DNA of 64,000 nucleotides. It comes from Takakia lepidozioides. Lineage: Eukaryota > Streptophyta > Takakiopsida > Takakiales > Takakiaceae. A model generated the notes under the pieces. It ran no database searches. It was not told where the DNA came from and saw nothing but the letters and a program-made list of their open reading frames with translations. Within the stretch, counting starts at the first letter, position 1. Each line of letters starts with the position of its first letter. A program made the position numbers and the translations under genes. Positions 10,966 to 22,370 of the stretch are shown here, piece by piece. The stretch covers positions 62,636,042 to 62,700,041 of the forward strand of contig CM060734.1 of assembly GCA_030704615.1 (NCBI GenBank), in the 5' to 3' direction.

Positions 10966-11175
10966 GTTTGTGCTTTCAAGTGGCGAACATTTCCGCCATG
11001 GTGCGGAAGACGTGCATTGGTCACATTAAACGGTTAATGTGATACCATTTCATAAATGTATCACATCGCATTTGTGAAAATGGATCACATGAACCGTTCT
11101 ATGTGGCCTACGGGAGTCTTCGATGGGTACGAGATCAATGTGGCCTACGAGATCTGCTTCCACCAACAAACATGT
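10966..11175. repeat. Inverted repeat, hairpin 3 of the chain
   Basis: The arm ending at about 11,060 (ACGGTTAATGTGATACCATT) is the imperfect inverse of the arm at about 11,070-11,170 (AATGGATCACATGAACCGT). Pairing extends outward through GAAGAC/GTCTTC words, with a loop of about 10 nt. The outer limits are less certain than for hairpin 1. Confidence 0.6.
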
Positions 11176-11229
11176 GATCATTTCAGAAGCGCTAGAACTT
11201 TGAAGCGACGATGGGCAAGGTTCTTCATC

Positions 11230-11560
11230 CATATGTTCAACATGCTGAGTCTTCTGTAATGTCTCTTACTTCGTAATGAGGTACTTCTCCAACTCTTATT
11301 TTTCCAATGTTAATATCTTCCATCTGGAACATATCCACACATGCGTATATAACTTAAAAAACCATATGACCATCAAAACTGGAAGCTGGGGATGAGGCTT
11401 ATAAAAGTTGAGATGGTCATTTGTTTTTTAAGGATTTCTGCACACATATGTGGATCTGTTCCAGGTGGAAAATATTAACATATTGGATAAAGTGGACATG
11501 GAGAAGCACCGCATTACGAGGCAGAAGACACTACAAAAAGAGCTTCAAATGACATACCAT
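11230..11560. repeat. Inverted repeat, hairpin 4 of the chain
   Basis: The arm at about 11,255-11,373 (TCGTAATGAGGTACTTCTCC, then AATGTTAATATCTTCCA) pairs with 11,410-11,531 (AATATTAACATATTGG, then GGAGAAGCACCGCATTACGA) around a spacer of about 37 nt. Arms end with GACCATC/GATGGTC at the loop side. Confidence 0.75.
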
Positions 11561-11579
11561 AACAGGTCCCAGTATAATC

Positions 11580-13945
11580 GAAGACGAAACCCCATTCATT
11601 CAATGGGCGATTGAATGGTTGCCCATCCAAATGATTTTCGTTTGCTTTCAATCTTTGCCACTATGTTCAACATACCATGTATCAGGTCCCGGACTAATAT
11701 CAGATCAATCGAAATTCATTCGATGGCTCAACGGATGGTTGGCCATCAAAATGATTTTGGTTCGCTTTGAGACTTGGCCACTATGTTCAATGTGCCATGT
11801 AAGAGGCCCCAGAGTAATATGAGATCAATCGAAATTCGTTCAATGGGCCAACGAATGGTTGCCCATCCAAATGATTTTCGTTCGCTTTGAAACTTGGCCA
11901 GTGTGTTCAATGTATCCTCTGATACGTCCCAGTGTAATACGAGATCAATCGAAAATCGTTCGATTGTCCAATGAGGCGTTCACTTGTCATCTGGTTTTTG
12001 TTCAATGCGAAAAAAAAATCCTGCAATGCGTGCACGGTTATTGCACCCATTGAACGGATGTGGTTGAAGCCCCTCTTTTGCCCACATGTGCTTGAACATG
12101 TGTGCAACACATGTGCGGAGACACAACAGACGAATAAATCATTTGCCTCCCCATCGACGCGCTCCCCCCTCAAGCCATTCCACAATTTAATTGAATTTAA
12201 ATTTATTTTAAGCCAATAAATAGGTTTGCACTGCCTTTCAGTGGGGATTTCTGGCACGTATCGATTTTTTTTATTGGCTCAATTTTGTTGTGCGGCTTCC
12301 AGCATCCCACAGTTACTCCCCCGCCAAAATTTGGACCAATAAAAAATGCCCCAAAAAAAAAGTGTTCTCTTCGCTCACTATTGCAGAACTCTCTATGAAG
12401 AGTGCATGAAATTGAACACAAATCAAGTTTGGAGTGCAAAACAGCGAAGAAACTGTGGTTTTGGATCCAAATGAATTTCAATCGCTCCCAAATTTGGCAA
12501 AAAATCGTGAGCACGTGAAACACAGTCCTACAGGTCCCAAAGCAATAGCAGCTCCAACAGAATACATTCAACGGGTGAACGGATGGTTGCCCATCCAAAT
12601 CATTTTTGTTAGCTTCCAAATTTTGCCAGCACGTTCCAGACACCCTCTCACAGGTCCCGGACTAATATCAGATCAATCGAAATTCATTCAATGGCTCAAC
12701 GGATGGTTGGCCATCGAAATGATTTTGGTTCGCTTTGAGACTTGGCCACTATGTTCAATGTGCCATGTAAGAGACCCCAGAGTAATATGAGATCAATCGA
12801 AATTCGTTCAATGGGCCAACGGATGGTTGCCCATCCAAATGATTTTCGTTCGCTTTGAAACTTGGCCAGTGTGTTCAATGTACCCTCTGATACGTCCCAG
12901 TGTAATACGAGATCAATCGAAAATCGTTCGATTGTCCAATGAGGCGTTCACTTGTCATCTGGTTTTTGTTCAATGCGAAAAAAAATTCCTGCAATGCGTG
13001 CACGGCTATTGCACCCATTGAACGGATGTGGTTGAAGCCCCTCTTTTGCCCGCATGTGCTTGAACATTGAAACATGTGCGGAGACACAACAGACGAATAA
13101 ATCATTTGCCTCCCCATCGACGCGCTCCCCCCTCAAGCCATTCCACAATTTAATTGAATTTAAATTTATTTTAAGCCAATAAATAGGTTTGCACTACCTG
13201 TCAGTGGGGATTTCTGGCACGTATCGATTTTGTTTTTGGCTCAATTTTGTTGTGCGGCTTCCAACATCCCGTGGCTACTTCCCCGCCAAAATTTGGACCA
13301 ATATAAAATGCCCCAAAATTTTTATTTATTTTTGCTCACTATTGCAGAACTCTCTATGAAGAGTGCATGAAGTAGAACACAAATCAAATTTGGAGTGCAA
13401 AACAGCAAAAAGAAACTGTGGTTTTGGGTCCAAATGAATTTTGATCGCTCCCAAATTTGGCACGCACGTTGCATATGGCTACATTACACGCCCCATTCAA
13501 AAATGGAATGAAAAAAAAATCGCGAGCACGCGAAACACAGTCCTACAGGTCCCAAAGCAATAGCAGCTCCAACAGAATACATTCAACGGGTGAACGGATG
13601 GTTGCCCAACCAAATCATTTTTGTTAGCTTCCAAACTTTGCCAGCACGTTCCAGACACCCTCTCACAGGTCCCGAACTAATATCAGATCAATCGAAATTC
13701 ATTCGATGGCTCAACGGATGGTTGGCCATCGAAATGATTTTGGTTCGCTTTGAGACTTGGCCACTATGTTCAATGTGCCATGTAAGAGGCCCTAGAGTAA
13801 TATGAGATCAATCAAAATTCGTTCAATGGGCCAACGGATGGTTGCCCATCCAAATGATTTTCGTTCGCTTTGAAATTTGGCCAGTGTGTTCAATGTACTC
13901 TGTGATACGTCCCAGTGTAATATGAGATCAATTGAAATTATTTTG
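11580..13945. repeat. 120-bp satellite in a higher-order repeat of about 1 kb
   Basis: The word GATCAATCGAAA recurs at 11,703, 11,823, 11,943, then 12,671, 12,791, 12,911, and in variant form at 13,686, 13,806, 13,926. That is an exact 120-bp step within blocks and steps of 968 and 1015 bp between blocks. Each block is three or more monomers plus about 600 bp of unique sequence (with poly-A-rich runs near 12,010 and 12,350). Because 120 is divisible by three, the monomers stay open in one frame and give a 40-residue repeat; I see no sign it is translated. Confidence 0.9.
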
Positions 13946-14372
13946 TGCTTTGTGTTCGTAGAAAGATCATAGATTTTGCGAAATGATTATGAAATACGCA
14001 GGGACCAGGCGAAATTTGTTTGGAAGAGGACCGTTCGTAACTCGTTATAATTTATTTGTTAACATCAATTTTCCTTGTTCTACAGCTTTCGGAGTTCATT
14101 GCAAATACCCATATACACGTCATGACCAAATATGACACCATTGTAAATTTGTTTACAGGGTGAACTACTTCTTCCCCATCACACGAGTGTAAATGTGAAG
14201 AAAACGCTGCTCATGCAATTGAAATTGGCAGGTGCCGCACATGTGCATTGTGTATTAACAAAATTGGTGATATACAAACTTGGCGGAATGCCATCACTGT
14301 GTTTTCCAACAATATTCAAGGTACAACAAAAATGCATATTGTATATGTACTATGTTGCTAGTCATTCAAAGC
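13946..14372. other. No gene recognised
   Basis: AT-rich sequence between the satellite and the 3' end of the RING-like gene. Confidence 0.5.
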
Positions 14373-16690
14373 CTAGTCGTCACTGTCCGAGGATGTGGAA
14401 TTGGATGTTGTGGCCTGATTTGCACTGCCAATTGCCAGAGCTTGCGTCCGTGATCTCGTGGTCAATGAGGGGCTCAATGGCATGTGATCAATTATGGCCT
14501 GCATCCGCCTACTTCGCGACGAAAGTTGATTTTCTTCTTCACTCTCACGACGTGACGGAGGTGGATCGAGAACAAGTGCTCGGGCTGCTTGCAAATCGGC
14601 AACGAGGCCGTCCACATCCGCCAATACAGCCCCCGAAACACGATGATAACGGTCTGTCCATAATCGTCTCCATTTCTCTACAACTGCCTTGATGGTACTT
14701 TTGAAACTTTCCAACTGCCTCTTGCGCGGCCCTGTCCCTAATCATTGTGTCGTTTCGATGATAAGCCGCTCCGTACACATCATTCATTCGGCGTTGACAT
14801 ATTATAGCATCTTCCAGTTCGGACAGCAACAAATGTCTCCCAATCGGTTGTCGGTTATACAATTCGTTCTCCTCCGGCACCCATGGAACCTGTGGGAGCC
14901 GGATAAACCTGGACCTTCTTTGACTCCAATGCCCTCCCAGATTGCGGCAAAACTGCTCTCTCTCCCACCAATCTCGAATACCTCCCGCACGTATGGTTAT
15001 CTCCCAATCAGATGTGACCCAGAAATACTGGGGATCTTTGATGTATGCCGGGTTTCCGGCATGTATGCCATGCATCTCTCTGTCTGCATCCCATACCAAG
15101 TTCTTGCCCCAATGCACACAATTCAAAAATGTGTATGGTAGCCAGGTTGTGTCGATTGTGTTCAAAACCTATGGGCATCCGATCCTCCAAGCCCATCAGC
15201 TCATAGAAACGGCGATGGATTAGTGTACGGCATTCTGGGCAAGCGCTCGTCCGCAAGGCTTGCGGGATAAGACATGTGAGATGGAACATATGTCCATATG
15301 ATCCAAGCACATGACATCCCTCTGGGCCGTATGGATTCCTACACATCGAACAAACTGTGCCATCTGATATCCATGATGGCAAAACGCCTTGTGGTATCTC
15401 CTCCCTCTGGGCCGGTTTGATGTGGCTGGTCATCTTGGTGTCCCACTCTTCCTCTATCTCTAATTCCCAGTTTATGCTTCTGTTGGACCCCAAAATTCTG
15501 TGTTCACATCGATCGAACATAGAATCCACATCTGCCCCAATTGGTATACCCGACGAACACGCTTGATGCGATGCGGAGATCGTTATACCTTTGCATGTTG
15601 GTATAAATGCTATACACGCTACGGTTCGACAAGCGTGCGACACGTTGCAAGCCTGACAGTGTCCGCTCTACCGGTGCTTCTCTGGAGGCCAAATGGGTCG
15701 CCCATTATACCCAATTCTCCCAATCATCATTCAATGGGACCCATGCCTGAATCTCCAGCGTTTTGGACAAGCGCCATGCAGTTGCCATGGCAATGTCTCG
15801 CTCCTTTGTAACGCGGTCGATATCTAATATCGGGTTCATCTCCGATTGAATGGCGATCCTCGAGCATTCCCCAGTTTCCAGTACTGGTTCTTTTCTTTTC
15901 CTCCTTCTCTCATCCGCAATTCGTTGTTCCTCAACCACGGTTTCATTGGCCACAAGGTCAAGAACGTCCGTAACTTCCTGAATGATAAGGTCAATACTGC
16001 GATCGGGCATCGCAAACTCCGCGTCCATATCCACGACATTTGTTCGATCCTCATTGTGGACAACAGTGCCTTCATTGTTTGGAGACATGTCTTGCAATGT
16101 AGCTTCCAACTCGGCTATGCGCAGTGGTTGCCAGTCTAGTCGGTCCTGCAGGGTCCTGATTCGTTGGTCTCTTTCCGCCAGTTGTTCCTCTAACGTTGCA
16201 GCCGGTTGTATTCCGAACGTGTCCGGGATGTACTCCAAATCGTATAGCAACCTTGCGTTCCTCCTACTAGCAGTTTGTCAATTCACTGGACGCAAGAGTA
16301 TGACATCCACGTACAACATGGCTGCCAAGGTATACGAGATTTGACCCTTTAAGAGAGGTTGACCCCACAATGTGCAATGCACCTCATTCGCCCTATGCTG
16401 GAAATGATCGTTCGTGCAAGACCTGGACTCTGCGTAATTGTTTCGGGTTTGCACGTCATGCATATCCAAAGGCCACAATCGATTGATGTGGTACCATTTC
16501 ACGAATTTTTTGTATCTCGCCATCGGCCACCATAACTTTTCCGGAACATTCTGCCAGCCCTCTTCTGTTAGTATGCTAGGGTCACCAAATACTTCCCAAT
16601 TCAAAGTCTTGCCTTGACCCTTTGATTTTCTTAGGTGGGGTCATCTCTTCCATGATGGTCATTGTACTGGCCCTCTGCCATTCTACAACA
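14373..16690 (-). pseudogene. RING-finger (E3 ligase-like) cargo gene, broken
   Basis: Reads right to left. Order: a start at about 16,650 with basic TPPKKIKGSRQ; a frame change; a Trp-rich domain (NWEVFGDPSIL, WQNVPEKLWWPMARYKKF); a coiled coil near 16,130-16,230 (EEQLAERDQRIRTLQDRL); an acidic/Arg-rich linker; the RING finger near 15,250-15,370 (CSMC, then GHMFHLTC, ten residues, CPEC); and a C-terminal domain ending TSSDSDD at 14,373. RING spacing H-x2-H-x2-C-x10-C-x2-C is exact, but the Cys expected just before GH is Tyr (codon TAT; TGT to TAT would need one change). Stops at about 16,267 and 15,702 and frame changes near 16,605, 15,535, 15,165 and 14,710 make it a pseudogene. RING-H2 proteins usually are ubiquitin ligases; the flanking domains are unknown to me. 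Confidence 0.65.
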
Positions 16691-17059
16691 ATCGGAGCAA
16701 CACTAAACGAGGTTTTCTAAAAAGACGTAACTCTAAACCCTTCCCCTGTTAAATAGGTTTGAGTAGGTGTCAAAATACTTCTTAAAAGCTAATTTTGTAG
16801 AATAAAATGATCCTGGAAGCCAGAGGAGGGCCTATGGGAGCATTCTGCAACGAACTCACAGAAATCGCGGCAAAAAATACCCCCCACCCAACCAATGGCC
16901 TCCTTCTCCACGTGACTACGTGTCGTGGAATAATAAAATGCCACGCACACAGAAGTTGTGTGGAGAGGAAGTGAGGGGAGAATAAGCCTCCCTTGGCTTA
17001 TATCCCCCTCCTCCCCTCATTTCTCAGGCCACGTGCATGGCGAATCTTCTAGAAGCGAC
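16691..17059. other. Upstream region of the RING-like gene
   Basis: No coding signal. On the minus strand a TATA-like GATATAAGCC lies near 17,000-17,010, about 350 bp upstream of the RING-like start, in a GC-rich block. It may be that gene's promoter. Confidence 0.35.
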
Positions 17060-18660
17060 TTCCAATTTGGCGGTCGCTCCATTTTCTGGGAAAAAAAGAA
17101 AAACGACCGTAACAACAAGCGGTCGCTCCATTTTCCGGAAATAAAAAAAATAAGCGACCGCCAACATAGGCGGTCGCTTCATTTTTTTTAAAATAAAAAA
17201 AATAAGCGACCGCCAACATTGGCGGTCGCTTCATTTTCAAAACAATTAAAAAAAATAAGCGACCGCCAGCATTGGCGGTCGCTTCATTTTCAAAAACATT
17301 TAGAATAAATAAGCGACTGCCAACATAGGCGGTCGCTTCATTTAAATTTTAAAAAAAAAAAACAAAAACGACCACTGGCATAGGCGGTCGCTTCATTTAA
17401 AAAAAATTAAAAAAAATTAGCAACCGCCAGCTTTGGCGGTCGCTTCATTTTCAAAATATTTAGAATAAATAAGCGACCGCCAACATAGGCCGTCGCTTCA
17501 TTTTCAAAAACTTTAAAAAAAATAAACGACCGCCAACATAGGCGGTCGCTTCATTTAATTTTTTTTAAAAAAAAAGCGACCACCAACATAGGCGGTCGCT
17601 TCATTTTTAAAAAATTTAAAAATAATAATCGACCGCCAACATAGGCGGTCGCTTCATTTTCAAAACATTTAAAATATATAAGCGACCGCCAACATAGGCG
17701 GTCGCTTCATTTTCAAAAACTTTAAAAGAAATAAGCGACCGCCAACATAGGCAGTCGCTTCATTTTAAAAAATTTAAAAATTTTTAAAAAAAATAAGCGA
17801 CCGCCAACATTGGCGGTCGCTTCATTTTTAAAAAATTAAAAAATTAGCGACCGCCAGCATTGGCGGTCGCTTCATTTTCAAAACATTTAGAATAAATAAG
17901 CGACCGCCAACATAGGCGGTCGCTTCATTTTCAAAACTTTAAAAAAAAATAAACGACCGCCAACATAGGCGATCGCTTCATTTAAATTTAAAAAAAAAAA
18001 ATAAGCAACCACCAACATAGGCGGTCGCTTCATTTAATTAAAAAATTAAAAAAAATAAAACGACCGCCAACATAGGCGGGCGCTTCATCTTAAAAAAATT
18101 AAAAAAACTAAGCGACCACCAGCATAGGTGGTGGCTTCATTTTCAAAACATTTAAAATAAATAAGCGAGCGCGAGCATAGGCGGTCGCCTCATTAATTTT
18201 TTTTAAAAATAAATAAACGACTGCCAGCAGAGGCGGTCGCTTTATTTTCAAAACGTTTTAAAAAAATAAGCGACAGCCAACATAGGCAGTCGCTTCATTT
18301 TCAAAAACTTAAAAAAAAATAAGCGACCGCCAACATAGACGAGCGTTTCATTAAAAAAAAATAAAAAAAAATAAGCGACCGCCAGCATAGGCGGTCGCTT
18401 CATTTTCAAAACTTTTAAAATAAATTAGCGACCGCCAACATAGGCGGTCGCTTCATTTCCAAAATAATTAAAATAAAAGCGACCACCAGTAATGGCGGTC
18501 GTTGCATCTTAAAAAATAACCATCACAGCGACCGCTATAAATGGCGGTCGCTGCATTTTGTAAAAACAAAAACCGCCAGTAATGGAAGTTCACTCCTTGC
18601 TCCATGCGCAGGTCACACTTAGTAGAAGCGACCGCCACTTTGGCGGTCGCTCCATTTAAA
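17060..18660. repeat. Palindromic-repeat array B (about 30 units)
   Basis: About 30 tandem units, averaging 54 bp, each GCGACCGCC, six bases (usually AACATA or AGCATT), GGCGGTCGC, then TTCATTTT and an A/T-rich spacer. Units differ by scattered point changes, so the array is not freshly amplified. It lies between the RING-like and transposase genes, inside the element. Confidence 0.9.
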
Positions 18661-18969
18661 TAAAAATGAATGCACAGTTGGAAGCATGACACAATTGTTC
18701 TCCATTCCACAAGCAAATTACCGAACACAAACATGAGCAAGTGACGGTGCCTTTGGCCGACATTTTGGCTGGTATATACATGGGCAACATCTTTTATTTT
18801 CCAACACATACACAACAACAATACAAATACTCATAGTGACAATGATCACATTGGTATTATTTCAGTACAGAAATATAAACATGTGTACTAAAAAGTGCGG
18901 ATGCATGCCTACAACTGTTTTGCTTCAATTTATTCTTCTGCTTCGACGGCGGGACGAAGAAGATCCTAA
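18661..18969. other. 3' flank of the transposase gene
   Basis: No coding signal; probably the 3' untranslated region of the minus-strand transposase. Confidence 0.4.
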
Positions 18970-21892
18970 TCATAATGCTCCGATGGGTTGAAAATCCGGG
19001 ACACCCTCGACTTCACCACCGTTGTCATGATGAGTGCTGGAATCGTCCTCCCTATCCGACCTCATATGTCTAGGCCTTTGAATCTGCAAGCGACCTCGAA
19101 CCACATTTAGTTCTCTCTGAGGTCGACTCCCGCTCCAGTCTTGAATACCATCCACGGTATCTGGCCTGTTTGTGGGCCGATCGCCTACAAAAGGTTGGAC
19201 TGTTCTCTGTCGTTTATGGACTTGGGACGCAATCGAAGGTGGTCTCGAGGGAGGTATCGGAGGGGGGACTGCCCGAGATGGATCGGCATTAGATGGTCCG
19301 GCATGTGAGGAACTACGGGTCTGCTGCGCAACACGTCGGTTAAGGTGGAATTGTAGTGGCAGGTTGTCATCATCCGAGGCTTCAACTTCCGCCCGGTCCA
19401 ATGCAGCATAATGATGCATGCGTATGGAAAATAGATCAACCCTGTTGCTTCTTAATGCCCGCTGTGTTGATGGGGAGCTGGATCGGTTTTGGCATTGTGG
19501 TGGTGCTGGTCGTATTGGTGAGGTTTGATCCCGTCCCCGTCGACTGTACAATGGGTTCGACACCATCGTTGATATGAACAGAGTTGCGTACGTCGATCGG
19601 TCCTGGCAGTACATCACCCCTAAGCTCCATTGGGGCACTACCGGTGGCTTCAGCGTATAGTGGGGGGCAAAGGTCGACCCCAACTTCATTTTGAGGACCA
19701 TGTTCTGGGGATGACACAATTGCAGCTTCACCTTCATCTGCGATACGCACTTCTTCAAGAAGGTCATCAAAGGTCGGCTGGATATAAGCATCATCCTCTG
19801 TGAATGTAAACGGGTCATACGCATTTTCGGGAGCATCATCGGATCCATCTACACTATCGGAGGCAGATGATTCCCTCTGAGATGATTCTCTCTGAGGCTC
19901 AATATCGTTACTCATCGAATCAGCCTCAGAAGCAAAGTCTTCGGAATGCAAATTCCTCTCATACCATGCTGCAGCATCATCCGCTGCCCTCTCACGTAGC
20001 AGTCGGCAATTGGTATACACATACGCCAATTTATCAGCCCTCGCGAGATTCAACCTGTTGCGAATCTTGTTGTGAACAAGTGAGTAACTGCTCCAATTGC
20101 GTTCGTAAGATGAGGCAGAGCACACTTGAGCAAGAATACGCTTCGCAATGGGAGCCAATGTTCTTGCTCCAGCTCCAATCAAATCCCACCATTCATGTGG
20201 CAACATATTGAGCTCTTTGGGATCCGACATGTCCTCAAAAGGGTCGCGGCGATCTGAGAAGCATTGGTACTCGGATATAGCTCTCTCTGCATGGGTCGGC
20301 GGAGCCAGTCGCATGAGCACTCGCACGAGGCCGGCCTTGGCATCAGCGTTGTCTCGGAGCATGGTATTGTCGAGCAAAAATGGATTGAGCAAAGCCCCCG
20401 CATAATGCAAGTCCGTTCGAACCATCGAACGACGGTCGTAAAATGCATCCTCAACACTGTCCGCAAGTTCAAGTTGCAAGGAGAAGGGAGGATGCCTCAA
20501 GGATTGGACGTGCTTCTCAAGATTTTGCATTAATAACCATGTCTTGCCCATTACTGGTTGCTTTCCATCAAACTCCCGCAAGACGATTAATACCGGCTCA
20601 ACCATATAAACAAAGTTTTCACATTTCTTCCAGAAATCATCGCTGCGAATGCTATTTCAAACTTTTCGATTTTTGCCCAATGACTTGGCTTTTCTGGAGT
20701 CCCGCAATGTCCGTGTGTACGCATCCCATTGAGGATCGATGATGGTGTGCTCCAGACTGCTCTTCACCGTCACCAACCGATCTACCATCAAGAAGTTAGT
20801 GGCAAAACGAGTTTCACCTGGATTGCAGAGGTTGTATTTGGGTTCGTGCCTCCTATATATTGAAAAAGGGATGTGGTGTGTGCGGATGAACGACACAATA
20901 GTCTTCGCTCGCTTGACAAGTTGTTTCACCCATTGTTCTTTTCCCCAATCTTTCAAAAGGAGGTCAACGATATGAGCAGCACAACCGTGATAGTACATAT
21001 GAGGATAACGTGCCAACAACATGTCTGCAGTGTTTCTCATGTTAGCGGCATTGTCTGTGCATATTTGCACGATTCTATCACTTCCGACCTGTTCGATGAA
21101 GTCCGTAAATAGTTGACATTGATAATGTCCATCTTTCTTCTCGCCGCTAGTGTCCACCGATCCCAAGAATTGTTCCCTAGCTGGACATACAAGCATGACA
21201 TTGAACAACGGTCTGTTTGTGACAGAACTCCAACCATCGGCACATATAGTGCTTCCATATTTTCTGATACACTCGTCCGTCCTATCGTTGACATTTTAGG
21301 TAAGCTCGGTCATGACGTCTTCTAGCAATCATGTACGGAGATTGTGATAAGTCGGAGACACGTACGTGGATCTGGACTCCGAGGTTGCTCTAACAACATA
21401 AACAAATGCCGGAAGCCTTGCCACATTAAATGATATATTGGCCTCGAAGAAAAACTGCGTCCATTTTTTATTCAACTGTCTTTTCGCAGACAAGTTAAGA
21501 CCTTCTTGCATGGATTGCTGCCGTAATCCTCTACTCTGTTGAAATGTAGGGGTACAAAGAGGTGTTGAAGCAGGTGTTGCTCCGGCACAACCCACTTGTC
21601 CAAGGACATCCGAAGCTCCACAAGAGTCGCCCTGGGTACTAATCGGGGCATCCTGATGGGAAGATGGAGTGTTCTGCTCAGAGGTCATGTCCAGATCCAA
21701 AGACATTGGAATATTGCCTCCACAATAGGCAAAGTGGCTTTTTACCCGTATGAATGCTTTGGGGCATAAACCTACCCCAGCGCTCTTCACACCTTTATAG
21801 CCGAGGTTAGCGAACAATCGATCTTTACGATAAAAAAGCTTTAATCCACATAGGTTGCACTCAACACTACCAGTGACACTGACAGTGTTCAT
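18970..21892 (-). pseudogene. hAT transposase, three in-frame stops
   Basis: One frame runs from an ATG at 21,892 to a stop at 19,436 (819 codons), interrupted by TGA at 21,329-21,331, TAA at 21,296-21,298 and TGA at 20,657-20,659. Domains in order: a BED-type zinc finger (CNLCG, later H and C); the conserved FFFEANISFNVARLPAF and YHNLRT; the DUF659 block (CADGWSSVTNRPLFNVM, SVDTSGEKKD, QICTDNAANM, CAAHIVDLLL) with catalytic-type Asp residues; and the C-terminal dimerisation region (WWDLIGAG, QVCSASSYERNWS). An acidic tail follows, and the frame overlapping its end (to 18,970) continues as a Pro/Ser/Arg-rich tail, suggesting a further frameshift near 19,450-19,550. It would cut and paste the element by binding its ends; this copy is dead. 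Confidence 0.9.
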
Positions 21893-22370
21893 GATTGTTG
21901 TATACCAAGGGCTTCATTCCTCCCTCATCTTCACCCAACATCCACTCCCCTGGGACCTAGCGATGCAAGCAACAAAAAACAGTCACCTATAAATGAACGT
22001 GTTGTGAATGTAGAGTGCAATGCGATAGCCCAACACTTCTACACCTGTTAGCAACCCAAGTGGTTCGATGTGGGTTTGTAGTGTTGAGCTTATACACAAT
22101 TTGCTGAAGTGGCTTTAGTGGAAGCCACAACGGTAAAAGGTGCGCACCCTCCTCTTGGGCTACACTCTCGTTCAATGGAAGAGAACATCTAAAGAAACCT
22201 CAAGTGTTTGGGCCAAAAGAACTGATGAGCTTGGTGACCCTCCTCCCTTATATATGATCCAAGAAGGATGAAAGTGAAATGAAAGTGAAATGAAAGTGAA
22301 ATGAATAAATGACGAACCAATAGCGCCCACCCAAAAAAGGTTGTACAACCATATTTGTTTGTAATTTTGA
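21893..22370. other. Transposase upstream region with GAAATGAAAGT microsatellite
   Basis: Noncoding. An imperfect tandem repeat of about 11 bp (GTGAAATGAAA) occupies about 22,268-22,305. The region would hold the transposase promoter (minus strand). Confidence 0.5.

Noticed and set aside
11619-13805. Repeated small proteins with a 40-residue period
   Set aside because: They follow directly from a 120-bp satellite read in a frame without stops; no start context, domain or conservation beyond the DNA repeat.
14195-15811. Plus-strand frames of 100-165 codons
   Set aside because: Antisense shadows of the RING-like gene; they show no motif of their own.
17060-18660. Regular palindromic repeats resembling a CRISPR array
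   Set aside because: Spacers are short, AT-rich and similar to one another; there are no cas genes and the setting is a plant hAT element.
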